DNA from: Temnothorax longispinosus
Lineage: Eukaryota > Arthropoda > Insecta > Hymenoptera > Formicidae
Length of the DNA stretch: 64,000 nt
Direction: 5' to 3'
Assembly (NCBI RefSeq): GCF_030848805.1
Contig: NC_092363.1
Span: forward strand, 8,246,001 to 8,310,000
The notes under the pieces are model-generated. The model saw only the letters and a program-made list of their open reading frames with translations, was not told the DNA's origin and did not search any database. Below are positions 39,005 to 51,512 of the stretch, piece after piece (the first letter of the stretch is position 1; the number at the start of each line of letters is the position of its first letter). Position numbers and translations under genes: made by a program.

Positions 39005-41082
39005 CGTTGAGCATTTCAAATTTTCATAATGTGTGAAAACTGAAACATTATACATATATGAAATTGAGCACATTCAGCAGATCTAGTTTTATTTCTATTC
39101 AACTATATTTCAACTTTTGTTTTTGCTAAATCACATTATTTATAAACTTTTATAAAGATATTGAATGTTTGTTTTTATCAGTTATCTCTTGCACTTTTCA
39201 GACCTGTTATTATTAAATATATTGGCTAGAGTAAAAGAGGTGAAGAATTTTAATTGTTCATCGTTATATTCTTTCGTCACTAGAGAGCATAAGGCATTAT
39301 TAGAACATACGATTTTTCGAATCTTGTATAATTTCGTGTAATTTTAATAGAGAATATTAGGAATAAGGTTAATTATAAGAAATCTTCTTTCCTTTCTATT
39401 TGTATCAATTCTTATCTTATTTTTCACATTTATGTGAACATTATTGTGATGGAAATAACAAAACACTTTTAAAAACACAAAGTGTGGTATTATTAGAAGA
39501 TGGAAATCTGTACATACATCGGGAATATATTATTAGTTCCTAAATAATGACATTTTGAGTATATAATTTGCTAATTTCTGTTGCAACGCAAAACACAGAA
39601 ATTATAGGTTATATTGCTTCACAACAGACCACAACAGACTAGCTACTGTACCGACTACCGACTTGAACGCGCCTAAATTTTCATTTTTATATAATATAAC
39701 AATAAGAGAATTGTCTTTGTTAAGTTTTTAATAAATGGTATACTAATTTTCTCAGTTAGATATAAAAAATCTATATTACAAAGATGCAATGATATATGTA
39801 TAATAGTATAATACATAGATAGATTGTGATTATATATCAACTGTGAAACTTTTGTACTCCACTCCAAACTTTGTAAAATAAATGGAGCTGGATTATGCCC
39901 CTTTTACACTTTACATCTGATTCTTCAATCGAATCTTGCAGGACTAGGATATAATCGTTCGACCAAAAGTTTCTCTTATTTTGTGTAATAAAAAATTATG
40001 TAAAAAAATATTAGCTGAAAATTTCTGAGGAAAGTTGCAAAATAAATTATGTACAATCTCTTTTTTGCTCTCTACAGTTGTATTTGGTGACCTAGATTAC
40101 AAGAAAAATATTCGGATATAACATCGCAACGTACAAGATAATTCTCAATATATAGATTAGGACTTAGGTGTCTATGCAAGATATACATAGTATTATATAT
40201 AAGTATGACACACAATATAGCATGATTTCGTAATATTTGATACGATATAGTCTCGCTAACAAACAACATTTAATATATTCGTTTTATTTTGTATATTTTC
40301 TGCGTTCTTTTATTTTATACACGAAGAATATTATAACGCGATATTAATCATATGTTTCCAGATATATAATATATATCTGCTTTCGTACTGTTACAGAATA
40401 TAACAATAATGCGTATCATAATATCGAATGTCGCACAATCTGCTCGCGTTCTCTCGATACCTCCCGGTCTTCATCCTTCGATAATTTAATGCCAGTGGAA
40501 TTGAGTCTCGTCAAGTTAATCGCTGGATGAATATGAACAGCGACGAGAGTATCGATAAGAAATCAAAACGATAGGTCAGGCTAAAAAATAATTCTAAATT
40601 CGATATTTTGTACATTTGTTACGAAATCATCCATTAAACTGTCTGTTGAATAAGTAATTTGTAGGATGTTTCGGTAAAATTTTAATCGACACGTTTGACG
40701 TGCAACCTACGTATTGTCGATTTAAATCGCGAATCGAGTTACACACATGTAACGTGTAAATCAATTAAAATTATAATCGACCGATACAAATTCACATAAA
40801 TGTAATTAGTTAAAATTCAATTTAAAATCGTACGATTAGTTCTGTAAAAAACAATCATTTAAGAATATATGTATTAAAACAAGACAAAAATGATCAATCT
40901 TGGAAACTTTGGATACTTGATGTGCGTCTCGATCATCTTCGAAGGAATCCCCTTTCTTTTCGCGACTTCCAGAAAGGACGATGATCGGATGAGACGATGA
41001 TCCTGCCGATCCTGCGAGGTGTTTCCAACGGCTGTTTAATTTTATATTTCTAACAATATATCGAATTTCTTTATGGATCAAC
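39005..41082. other. AT-rich region, probably includes aldolase 3' UTR
   Basis: No coding region supported. Sequence just below 41083 on the minus strand is expected to be 3' UTR of the distal aldolase isoform; an AATAAA (minus strand) lies near 40310. The remainder up to SLX1 shows nothing recognisable. Confidence 0.45.
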
Positions 41083-41175
41083 CTAATACACGTGATTGGC
41101 GACAAAAAGCGCTGCGTCTCCCGCAGCACCGGCTACGCCACCCGCATATTTGCCAAGTGCCGAGTCGCTGTTAGC
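41083..41175 (-). other. Ald: Aldolase alternative last exon, distal form
   Basis: Encodes 30 residues ending ALFVANHVY followed by TAG, with the acceptor TTTTTCCAACAG. This is the typical aldolase C-terminus. It lies 524 bases beyond the proximal last exon and is entered in the same phase. Confidence 0.9.
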
Positions 41176-43553
41176 CTGTTGGAAAAACAGAAAATGTACT
41201 TTTACTTGCGATACTGACTAAACGTGTTTTTTCTACAAAGCTTGTATCAAATTGCAAAATTGCGATATAACTCCAAAAAAATAAATGGATAATGTTTGAT
41301 ATTAATTGTAATTAAATTTCATGAATTAATATTATTAAGAAATTAATAACAAGTTTGAATAGACATTTAAGTCAATTTATATAAAATTATTTCTATTAAA
41401 GTTATATTTTTAACGCGTGTTAAGATTCTTCGACGATTCTATTAAGAAAATGAAAAAGAGTTTTGAAATATCGTACTCTCACAAATATCATCGATTATAT
41501 CTTTACTATATCTCGATTACTATATCAGGAAGTAAAGGAGGATAAAAGTTTATCACGGCAAGTGGTAAGTGGTTAAAGATAAGGATTGATTCACGAGAAA
41601 AGCTATAACACACACACATAGTCACGTACGCGTTGTTTAACTATTACATATACTTACTGCCACAAGAAACGACGTGTGCGGAAAATATAAAAATTTGTTT
41701 AGTAGTTGAGGCGTGATTTGGCGTGGAGAGAGGTGTTAGCGGCTTTGCTAGAAACGCTGCCGGCAACGTATTTGCCTTGAGAGGCTGCGGTGTTTGCCTA
41801 AACAAGCGCACATTACATAAACATGCAAAAGAAATATGTAGCTGTACGTAGCTTTGAGGATTATTAGCTCCGGACGATTATTAAAACGACAACTACAGAA
41901 AATTACTACAGAGAGACACTATTTTTCTAAAAGAAACTGCTTGTGAGTATACAAAAAGTAAAACATAGTAAGTGTAAAAATAATTCGGAACATAAATGTT
42001 AGGAAAATAAAATAGAGATCAAAGACAGACAACTGGTAACAGTTATTACGTATAGGTGCAAAAAATAAATAAAAAGTGAATAAGACATGAAGCAACGTCA
42101 AGTTTACATATGCACGTACAAATAAACAAAATATCTAATAATTTCGTAGTATGATTACTTACCTTGGCTCTTTTAAGCAACTCCTCTTGACCGGCAGCGA
42201 CCTTGTCGGCCTTGCCTTCCCATGCACGAAGTACGGAGGCCTGGAGAGCGCGTCCATAACTGAAAGTTAATGCCCAGGGTTTTTTCGCCGGGTACTTATT
42301 AATGGCATCAAGGTTGACCGATGCCTCCTCCTCGGATTGGCCACCGCTGAGGAAAGTGATGCCAGGTACCGCTGGTGGCACGGTACGTGACAACACTGTC
42401 ACCGTAGCGGCAGCGATTTCCTGAGGAGTCGCCCTCGTCGGACAACTCTGGCCTGGAGTCACCATATTACACTTTAGCAGCGTTCCTTCGAGGTATACGT
42501 GATGATCTGAAAGTGCCTGATAGCAAATGCGTATATACATTAGAATTAGAGCGTACCTATATTACGTGTGTGATAACGAATTTAGGTGAAGCAAGACTTT
42601 TTTCGCAACTTTTTCCTCTCAACAAAGAATCGCGATACCTTATAAACGGCCGCGAGAACCTCTTCCGTGACTTGTTGACAACGGGCGAGGTCATGATCAC
42701 CGTCGGGAATGACCTCAGGCTCGACGATCGGCACGATTCTGGCACTCTGACAGGTGGAAGCGTAACGGGCCAGCACGTTGGCGTTCTCCATGATGGCGAG
42801 TTTGCTCGGGGTGTCTTTCGTGATCTTCAACACGCATCGCCACTTGGCAAAGTGACATCCGTCCTTTTTGTACTGGATACAACGAGCTTGGAGGTCGTCG
42901 AGACCCTGGGTCGTGCATTCGTCATTCGTGCCGAAGAGCGAAGCGATGCCCTTGTCGACTTTAATGCCGGGGATGATGTTGCGTTGCTTGAGCAGTTGGA
43001 CGAACGGCGTACCATCGTCGGCCTTTTGATAGAGAGTCTCATGGAAGAGGATTACTCCGGAAATGTGCTGTCCGATGACATCCTGAAGAGACAACCACGT
43101 CATCAAACGGATTTATTAAACGGTATACATGTACACGGGTATATAAATATCCACTGCAGCGGAATTATACACTTGACTGATCTTTGGAAAAATATCTCTC
43201 AAACACTAACAATAAGTAAAGTTTTATAATAAAAGTAATATTTTACGCGCTATATAAATTAAATATTTATAGAATTTAATTTTATATTAAGTTATTTTAC
43301 AAGTTAAATTTTTGTTACGTCTTCCTTAATTATTAATTCAACGTACCTTTGCTGTGGTGAAAAGTAGTTGCCTGTAAGCCCTGCGGTTTTCCTCAGTATT
43401 TTCGACATTGATGTCCTGAAAACGTTTGCCGATCGTCGAAGTTGACTCATCAGCGGCCAGGATACCCCTTCCGGGTGACACGATCTGTTGAGCGATCATG
43501 CGTAATTCCTCTTTCAGCTCGGGTTCGAGCTTGCTGTACTTTTCCGCGACCAT
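41083..43553 (-). CDS. Ald: Fructose-bisphosphate aldolase, class I
   Basis: Glycolytic enzyme splitting fructose 1,6-bisphosphate into two trioses in the cytosol. Exons: 43553-43347, 43082-42639, 42516-42163, then one of two last exons (41797-41699 or 41175-41083); every junction is phase 0, giving 367 or 365 residues. Catalytic residues are present: GILAADES, GIKVDKG, KWRCV, PIVEPEV, the Schiff-base Lys in HVYLEGTLLK, TFLSGGQ and SYGRALQ. The residue after the Schiff-base lysine is Cys (LLKCNMV), where nearly all family members have Pro. Both last exons end in Tyr, the C-terminal residue important for activity. The start (MVAEKYSKL) lies four bases inside an exon whose acceptor is at 43557, so the 5' UTR continues in an upstream exon. 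Confidence 0.97.
41699..41797 (-). other. Ald: Aldolase alternative last exon, proximal form
   Basis: Encodes 32 residues (ANTAASQGKYVAGSVSSKAA, then NTSLHAKSRLNY) and TAA, with a TTGTTTAG acceptor and phase 0. It begins with the same A-N pattern and GKY motif as the distal exon and also ends in Tyr, so the two are homologous, mutually exclusive alternatives. Drosophila Ald is known to have alternative last exons of this kind. Confidence 0.88.
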
Positions 43554-45519
43554 TTTCTGCAATGCGAAAGTTACTCCATTAGGACCATTAGCTAATTATA
43601 CAATCGCGCTGATTGTGAGTTGATCTTTTTAATTGGCAAAAAATTATGAATCCTAGTGATATTGAACGAACTGTACCCTAGTGCCAGTGAGTCAGGTCAG
43701 GTATTAAAATGATCCACCCAAAATTAACATATTGAATCGTTAAACGTTATAGTCTCCCTCTCTCTCTCTCCCCTCACCCCTCTCCGCTCCGCCGATAAGT
43801 AAACGAAATAAATCTATATTTGTAGATAATTCGAAATTGCCAACTCAATCAGTTTTGAAAGAGATTCGAGATTAATCGGTGATCTGTAACATATGATTTT
43901 TATCGGAAAATTTCGATAAAATGGTCAGAGACCATTATAACTTGTAATACTTATATTGTAAAATTGTAAAAACTGAAAGAGATGACATCATGGAATAAAA
44001 ATAGTGTCAGACTCTGAACTGATTGTCAGTAATATCAGTAAGTATCGGTCACACAAACACAAACGCTATCTTGGATCAAGAATCACACCGTTAGACTCTT
44101 ACTTTCCTCGAGGACTCGAGATGATCGAAGCGATGACCGAGCTGACCGAGCGTAAACAAGAACGCGCAGCATCTCGACGTTATATTCTTGAATGCGTTTA
44201 CACGTACGTTATACGTATGCGAAAGTACGCAATCAATGTAATCATAAAGAATGATTGCGGTGCTAACTTGCTAAGCTGCTAAGCGTAATAACTAATACGT
44301 CGACAGTGCCCGAGTGTTGACTGCCGACGTGCTGACGAGCCGACGAGAAATGAGAGAATGAGAGAATGAGACTACAATAGCAGCAGCGGAATGCAGGAGT
44401 ACTCAGCATGACGAATGATACGATACGACGAGCAACGACGAGAGAAAAAGATTGGGAACAAATGGGAAATAAGAGAAGAAGAGAACGAGAACTGATAAAC
44501 TGGGGCGTACTACGGACTACGGGCCATGGGCCCCACGGTCTTCACGCGACTCGTTATGTCCCTCGACTACATCTCGCTCGTTTCGTTGCGTCGCGTCGCG
44601 TTCTCCAGCGAACGACGTGACGCCTTGACGCGCGCGGCACGGAGCGTCTTGCACGGCCGGGAATCGTCGACTGTCGCTTTGCGCGTTTGCAGTTCGCATC
44701 CCTCGATTCCCTCGGCCTTCGGCCGCCTCGGTCCGGTGGCCGGTGCACACTGCACGCAGCACGGAGCACGGTGCAGTATGCACCCCCGCCGATGTTGGAG
44801 TGCTGGAGGCTGGAGGCTGGAGGTGCCCGGAGCCCGGAGCCTGGTGGCCTGGAGGTGACGCAGACACGGGAGACGAGCACGCCGCCTCACGCCGCACGCG
44901 CACGCGCAGACGTCCTCGCCGGTCGCCCCTCGGTGGGGGCGCTCCGCTCGGCCGGCTCGGCGCCGACGGCGCCCGGCACCCGGCAGACGGCGCTTGGTGC
45001 GCGCGACCCGCGCTCGCGACTCTCGCCAGTCCCGCGTCCCGTGTCCCGCCTCCCACCGTCTGAACGGCTCATCCTGGCTGACCTGGCTCATCCTGAATTC
45101 CTGAATTCTCATTTCTCATGTGACCTGAGACCCGAGACAGGCGAGATGCCAATATCGCGACTCGCGACGCGAATGTCTGAATTCCGTCTCATCTTCCACG
45201 GCATTATAATCGCTTCATTCACCATCGCTATTGTCTGTTGTAAGTTTTAATTAACCTTTCATTTTGCAGTTCAATCATGCAGTTCAAGAGTTTAATAGTA
45301 CAAGTGCTCGCTTTAACGAGAAGCGGTTAGATTAGTAGAAAAAATAAAATATACCTCTATATGTAATATATATATTCGTTTAAGCCTATCGAACCAATGT
45401 GACACCCGCGATATGCAAATTTTCTTTCTCTCTACACCTTACGCGCAAGAGGCCATCGATTTTCAAAATTCCACGTTTTAGATTTGTAAATTAAAAACGC
45501 CTAAGAAGAAAGTCAGTAA

Positions 45520-45667
45520 GGGCCAATTTCACCAACCACAGTTAGCTTAACCGATGGTTAAAGTTAGCAGAATTGACCAATAGAAATGAATCCACCCTGC
45601 TTTCTATTGGTCAATCCTGCTAACTTTAACCGTCGGTTAAGCTAACTGTGGTTGGTGAAATTGGCCC
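45520..45667. mobile_element. Harbinger-like MITE, near-perfect 148-bp palindrome
   Basis: TAA at 45517-45519 and 45668-45670 flanks the element. The ends GGGCCAATTTCACCAACCAC and the reverse complement of the right end are identical, and pairing continues through GTTAGCTTAACCG, TAAAGTTAGCAG and GACCAATAGAAA with very few mismatches, so nearly the whole element folds back. A three-base TAA duplication and GGGCC-type ends fit PIF/Harbinger (Tourist-like) MITEs. Confidence 0.88.
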
Positions 45668-48478
45668 TAAAGAACAGTAATAAACACTGACATAATATGC
45701 TATTTTTCAAGTAAATATGTAAATTAGTTTAGTTTCAAGTTTCAAGTGTAAGTGTATTGAAATACGTTCGACTCTGTTGAATCTTAGAGCATTCTTATTT
45801 GTATGCGTAAAGGAGCGCCGTGGCCGTTTAACAGTTTTAACACTATGCTAAACTAAGAGCAGTTTAAGTGCAATATCATGCGGCAGAGTTGAAGATGAAA
45901 ACTTATGATCACGACGAAATACGAGACTGCAGGAAGCACAGAGAGTAAATATAAGTACCTATCCGACTGCCACCACGAGGGTTTCAAGACGTGCAAGAAA
46001 ATGCATGGTGAGCTTCTTCATTTAATTATATTTTTTACGTTATTAAATAAAAACTATTTTTGAGCGGGCTTCTTCCTGCGTATAATATAATGGAAACTCT
46101 CAACGTACTTTATATTATCTATGTGTATTTTTTATAATACTCCAATAATGAAACGTAGAGCACGTATCAGTATTAAGTTACCAAGTGCGGAGAGGATGCA
46201 CGATCTTCAGCTTTCTCGACGTGGAGTAAATATACAAGATGATGCACGTCACCCGTTTTCAGATGAAATCAAAATTAAATGCGAGTTTTCTTTTATTTTC
46301 TACTGCTAGGAATAACCGCGGATTAAAAGAGCCATAATCTTTATAAATATGCACGTGAATATGTTACATGAGATATTAATAAAATAAGTACGTTTCTCCT
46401 TATATTAAAAGAATTGTATAAATAAATGATGAGCTCGAGAGTACAGGGAACAACTTCGAAAAAAGTAAAACTTATCTTTTGAGAAGAATAATCAAACACA
46501 CATTAAATTCTTGATTAACTTTTGACAAAATGTCCCGAACAAAAATAACCACTTTTATCTTTATTTTTCAACAGTAATAAACTATCCAAAATAATCAAAG
46601 ATTTGAACCACAGCGTTTAATAGTCAGCGTGCTATTTTTTAGTGTAGAACATCATGTAAATATGATATGCACGTGTATCGTGTATAATAAAGCATATTTT
46701 ATAATGACTATATTTTATAATAAATAACAGCTTATATTTATTTTAAATATTTAAACTACAAGGTTAATTTTAATTTCAACGTTCTAAATTTTCTTTACAT
46801 TTTTTAGGAAATAATTTTGAACGTAATCACTATGTGTTGCACGATGTTATGTAAATCGTTTTGCATATTGTGATGCAATATGCGACGTTATCTGTTATTT
46901 GTTATGCCGGATTGAACGATGATTATGCTTGCTAAACTATAAACGAAACTGATTTTGCACGATACTTATTCAGATTACCTCAAGATAGCACATTCCACAT
47001 TTACTGGAAACGTGCAAGTTCTTTATGTGTAAGATACGTGTGTGTACGGATGGATGAGATAATGAGCAAGCGCACAAACAGACGTTTGTGGCCTTTATAG
47101 TAAATATAATTATGTTGTGTTATGTTGTAATGATACTTTTTTAATCATTTAACACGTGTGATTAAAAAAGTACTCTAATAAAGAGAAATAAAATCGAAGA
47201 CATCTGCTGCACATATTTTACACATGTACGGACTTATCCTCATTTAATACATGTATATTAATAATCGCGAATATATATTAGCTCACGTTTGGAGAAGCAA
47301 ATTAATTGTCATATTGTTGATTGTTGGCAGGTTTCCACGGTTCGAATCGAGTATGTTCGACGGTCAATACTCAACACATAACGACGATGGACGATGGAAT
47401 TACATGTCGCGGTCCTTAGTCAGGGTGGAGACTTGTGATACGCTTGCGCCGTTTTCTAGCTGATTCGTATCTGCGAGAAGGAGAAGGTTCAACATTGCGA
47501 AACTTGCGTGAATCAGAGAATCTGAGGATCTGAGAACGAGAACAGTCTTGCGCACATTCGCTATTTGGCATACTTGGCATACGCGGTGTTTCTATCGGAT
47601 TCGCAATATTCACAGACAATGCAACTAGATTGACGGGTAAGATTTGCATTAATTTAATTTACATGACATCGTTTATTAAGATCAACCTACAACCAAAGAT
47701 ATGTTTAAGAGTTAATAGATTTAAAATCAATTCGCTCTCTTGTTGAGGAAAAAATTAATCTTGTATTAAACATTGAATAACGGTATGTGATATCCTTCTA
47801 TCTATGAATTCTGTATCATGACAAACTTCTGAAAGTGAAAGGCAGGATTTGAGAGCGATGATTTTTTTTTTAAGCGACGTATACGTACTACGTACGCGGA
47901 CATAAATTGCATCATCAGCGGGAAAACAAATGCGCGACGTAGACATAAAAGTTGGTAACTCGCCAATCTGTAATTTGCGTAGCGATATATTTAGATCAAC
48001 TGTATTTTTATGATGGTTGTTGCTCTGCAAATACCGGAGCAATCGAAGAAAAGTGCGGGGTGAAAGCCAGAGTTATCAAACAAACTACTTTCTAGTGAAA
48101 CTTGAAATAGCTCACGTTACTGGTATGACATAAACTTTTACAACTTCCAAAACTGAAAGAAATGTGTATTAATTTTTCTTAATTTACCATTATATGACGA
48201 TCGATTAGACGAATTCAAAGTGATACGAGTGTCTTTGTGATGTGTTTTATAAATATATAAATTTGTGTCTTCTTCTTTTCAATGAGAAATTTTGTAACGT
48301 TATTATATTTTATAATTATTGTGCTATAACATAGCAAAACTGAATGTTTTCTCATGTAAAAAATTATAATAGGCAAAAAATAGTAAGTGACTTTGACCAT
48401 TTGTGTTTATGAATTAAAAAACGTATGGCAGTACATTGACAATAAGCTGTTTCCAATCGAGTATTTGCATCTACAATA

Positions 48479-48773
48479 CAGGGTGTTTTATTTTAATTTG
48501 AACAGAGTCAAATATCTCGATATTACGTAGTTAAAAAAAATGTTTCAGATAAAAGTTGTATAGTTTCAAGAGTATGCAATGAAAAATATCGGGGGTTTTA
48601 TATAAGAAATTGAAGGTGACCTTCACGTGACCTTGAAACGACTATCCAAGATTAAATCATTGCCACCATCTTATGTCTCCCTTGAAACCATACAACTTTT
48701 GTCGCAAAAAATTTTTTCTAAAGCTACGTGATATCGAGATATTTGACTGTTTAAATTAAAATGGGACATCCTG
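48479..48773. mobile_element. mariner/Tc1-like MITE, 295 bp, TA-flanked
   Basis: TA at 48477-48478 and 48774-48775 flanks the element. The left end CAGGGTGTTTTATTTTAATT and the reverse complement of the right end CAGGATGTCCCATTTTAATT continue into a shared GTCAAATATCTCGATAT block, giving arms of about 50 bases. No transposase frame is present. Confidence 0.82.
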
Positions 48774-49930
48774 TATATACATACGAGGTGCGCGCGCGCG
48801 CGCACACCCACACGTGTTTCGCTAATAATTTAACATGCATGACTGTTTCATCGTCTGTCAAAATAACTGTTGGTATGTTCACACATATAGGTATTGGATT
48901 GCACAAACAATGGTCAATGTATGTATGTATGTACATAGATAACTTCTAATTTTACATATTGCGATTGCGTAATTAACTAATAATAAATTGATTTATATTA
49001 ATTAAAAGTTTGGTGACAATCGATTTTTATTATACTTGGGCTTTTAGCATTTGTTGAAGTTTTTTTTTAATAATTAAATGTTGATTTAAATTTTTTATCT
49101 TTAAATTATTTATTAATACGTTTAATGAACTATGAAATAGATCAATATTGAGCCAAGTTTTTGGAAGTGAGAGAATCTTCCAAATTTTCTCAGAGAAAAT
49201 AAGAGATTGATGACAGCGCTTTAAATTATTGATCATGTAACGGACTGTAACGGAATATGAGAATACCCTATTCACCTATTATAATGATACATGCATACTG
49301 TATGAAGCTGTACGTGATCAACTGCATGTGGAAAGATTCTTTCGGCTCTCTGATAAATGACGATTATTAAAATTCTTTAAGACACAGATGTTTCCCTAAT
49401 AAATGAGACTTGATTTTTATATATTATAAAACTGTTTTCCTCTTTTATAAAAAATTTCAACTTACACAGCAAAGTTATATTTACTGAAATCTTTGGAAAA
49501 ATTGCTCCAACTCTTATAGATCAGATTCTCGATTGCGTTCGTCGAGATATTTGCGTTACAAAAATATCTCTTATATTCTTACGTGCTCGCCTGTGTATAG
49601 TGGGTCACGCGCACGACAAGCGTAAAAAAATTTCGGAGCTAAAATGAAGAACATAAGAATTTCGATATACATATTGGTAATATATAAATATATGTAAAGG
49701 CGATTGATACTTGTCATTGAATAGCGAGCGGATAAGTCGCGCACGATAACGATGGCGACGAAATGTCAGTCAAGGTCGAAGGTCGTTATATAGATAGGTC
49801 GAGCATAAAATTTCAGGTATTCCTCGAGGCAATGCGAGACGATCGATACTTGGTGTAGAAAGGCACGTCCCATGGGGTATAGAATTTTTCTGTCGTGAAA
49901 ACGAGGCAACAGGGCAACACGTGGACTCAC

Positions 49931-50160
49931 CTAGTTGTAAGTTGTAAATGAGGATTTGTGGGATGTGTGGGGACCGCGCGAGCGCCTGTTACAATCCACC
50001 TGATGGCTGGAGTGCGACTGAGAAAGACTACGCCAGCGGCCAGCCGTCGTCGTCGTCGGTCGTCGGACGTCGGTTTCAAAGTCTGATTGTGTGTTTATCA
50101 CGCGCGTGCGCTTTAGCTCTTGTACACGGAGGGTGCTCAACTTTGCGACACGATTTATAA
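49931..50160 (-). promoter_or_regulatory. TATA promoter and candidate aldolase leader exon
   Basis: On the minus strand TTATAAAT occupies 50160-50153. Roughly 200 bases downstream a strong donor ACAACTAG/GTGAGTCC ends an exon at 49931. This is the nearest upstream promoter-like signal for a minus-strand gene with a missing leader, and aldolase (acceptor at 43557) is the next such gene. The 6.4-kb splice is inferred. The CpG-rich island at 44.3-45.2 kb is a rival or second promoter. Confidence 0.4.
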
Positions 50161-51512
50161 CAAAGATAAGGCGGACGGAGATCAGCCGGTCGGATTCCGT
50201 CATACGACCTTAAACTACGGTCAAAGAACGAACGTAATACGTCTGTAAAATGTAATTGTTAAGTAATAATACGTTGAAAAAAAATTTATTTGAATAAGTA
50301 TATGATATCGATATAAAATATTAAATAAAATGTAAAATTGCAAAACGATATATGTGTATACATGTAATTTGATCAATATTTTGGCTCCTTTATTATTATC
50401 AAATGTTTATTGAAAACAATCGCGATCACTAATAGAATGACACCGAATAACATTTATATCTCATGGTCTTTGATTAAAAATACCGTTTTGCAAAAAAGTT
50501 TTTTTGTGCGTCCGAGCAATTTCCTTCAACTAAAAGATTGCCGTATTATGTATTTCGTAGCACGCGCCTGTTACGTTACTGACGTATACCACGTGGTGAT
50601 GAGTTATCCAGGAAGGAGGGCATTGGAGCATCACCGGGGCAGAGAGGATGACGACATATCGACCAGTAGACGGGCAAGTCCCCCTATATGAGAGCCTTGC
50701 ATTGAGAACCGTTACTTTAGAGGTCAGTCAAGGGCACCTTGCTTAACATTTATCGAAACTGATGAAATTTCTCGCATAATACCGTCATTATCGTCAGACG
50801 TGCCTCCTTTCTCTCGATCACCAGATTGTATTATTGTTAAAGTGGGCTCGACCCTCTATTTTTATCTACCAGTGAACACTAACTGTGTAAAAGTGATGAG
50901 TTTGTTGGATTTTTCCATCGGGTCAATTTCTTATCGATTTTTTATATTGTGTATATATATATAGAGATATATATATTTGGAAGTGTTCTTAAAATTCTAT
51001 ATTTTATCAAGAATATGTGAAAATTACATACAAGAAAATGTATTGATAATAGTGAAATGCAATGATAGATATATATTTGTAGTCTATAATTTGTTTTTTT
51101 TTTTGGGGGGGGAATCTTTTAATAAAGATTGTTTTATCATGAGACACTATTCAAGAAATATATTGTTGTAGCCGCATTACCTTTACTATCATATGCGCTA
51201 AATAATTTATCGTTATTTATAGCCAAACTTCATATACGTATCTGTGACTTTCGGAGATTTTAGAAGTGAAGAATTCTCGCCTAACAATAAATCATATACA
51301 TTTTGTTGAAATAATGAAACTTGCACATTTTTATTTATTAAAAAAATGTCTTTAATAATTTAATTAATATACATATATTTAATTTAATTAATATACATAT
51401 ATTTAAAATACTTGTATTACGTTAATTTTTCTGGCGATTATAAAATTTTATAAAAGTATGTTCATATTATAACTATTAATCTACATATAAAGAGAAGTAA
51501 CTAAATATCTGT
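50161..51512. other. Intergenic spacer between aldolase region and second aldolase
   Basis: AT-rich with a moderately GC-richer patch near 50.55-50.7 kb that shows no recognisable gene. A direct tandem duplication of about 24 bases (TTTAATTAATATACATATAT unit) lies at about 51.36-51.41 kb. AATAAA on the minus strand near 51.33 kb may serve the second aldolase. Confidence 0.45.

Larger units (their letters stand above)
43557..49930. other. Long region upstream of aldolase, likely its 5' intron
   Basis: No convincing protein gene. It includes a CT-rich run near 43750, a CpG-rich GC-rich island at about 44.3-45.25 kb (promoter-like; overlapping open frames of up to 187 codons on both strands there are compositional), two MITEs (45520-45667 and 48479-48773) and an alternating GC run at 48788-48804. 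An isolated exon-like stretch at 45.91-46.01 kb (plus) ending at a GTGAGC donor encodes SKYKYLSDCHHEGFKTCKK but cannot be joined to anything. Confidence 0.4.

Noticed and set aside
42513..43229. A 238-codon plus-strand frame
   Set aside because: It lies antisense to conserved aldolase exons; the minus strand carries the catalytic motifs and splice sites.
44400..45250. Overlapping long open frames (up to 187 codons) on both strands
   Set aside because: They are Arg/Ala/Pro-rich products of a CpG-rich island, overlap each other in most frames and show no domain or splice support; a promoter island explains them better.
47330..47350. tRNA B-box-like GGTTCGAATC
   Set aside because: No A box, acceptor stem or cloverleaf could be drawn around it.
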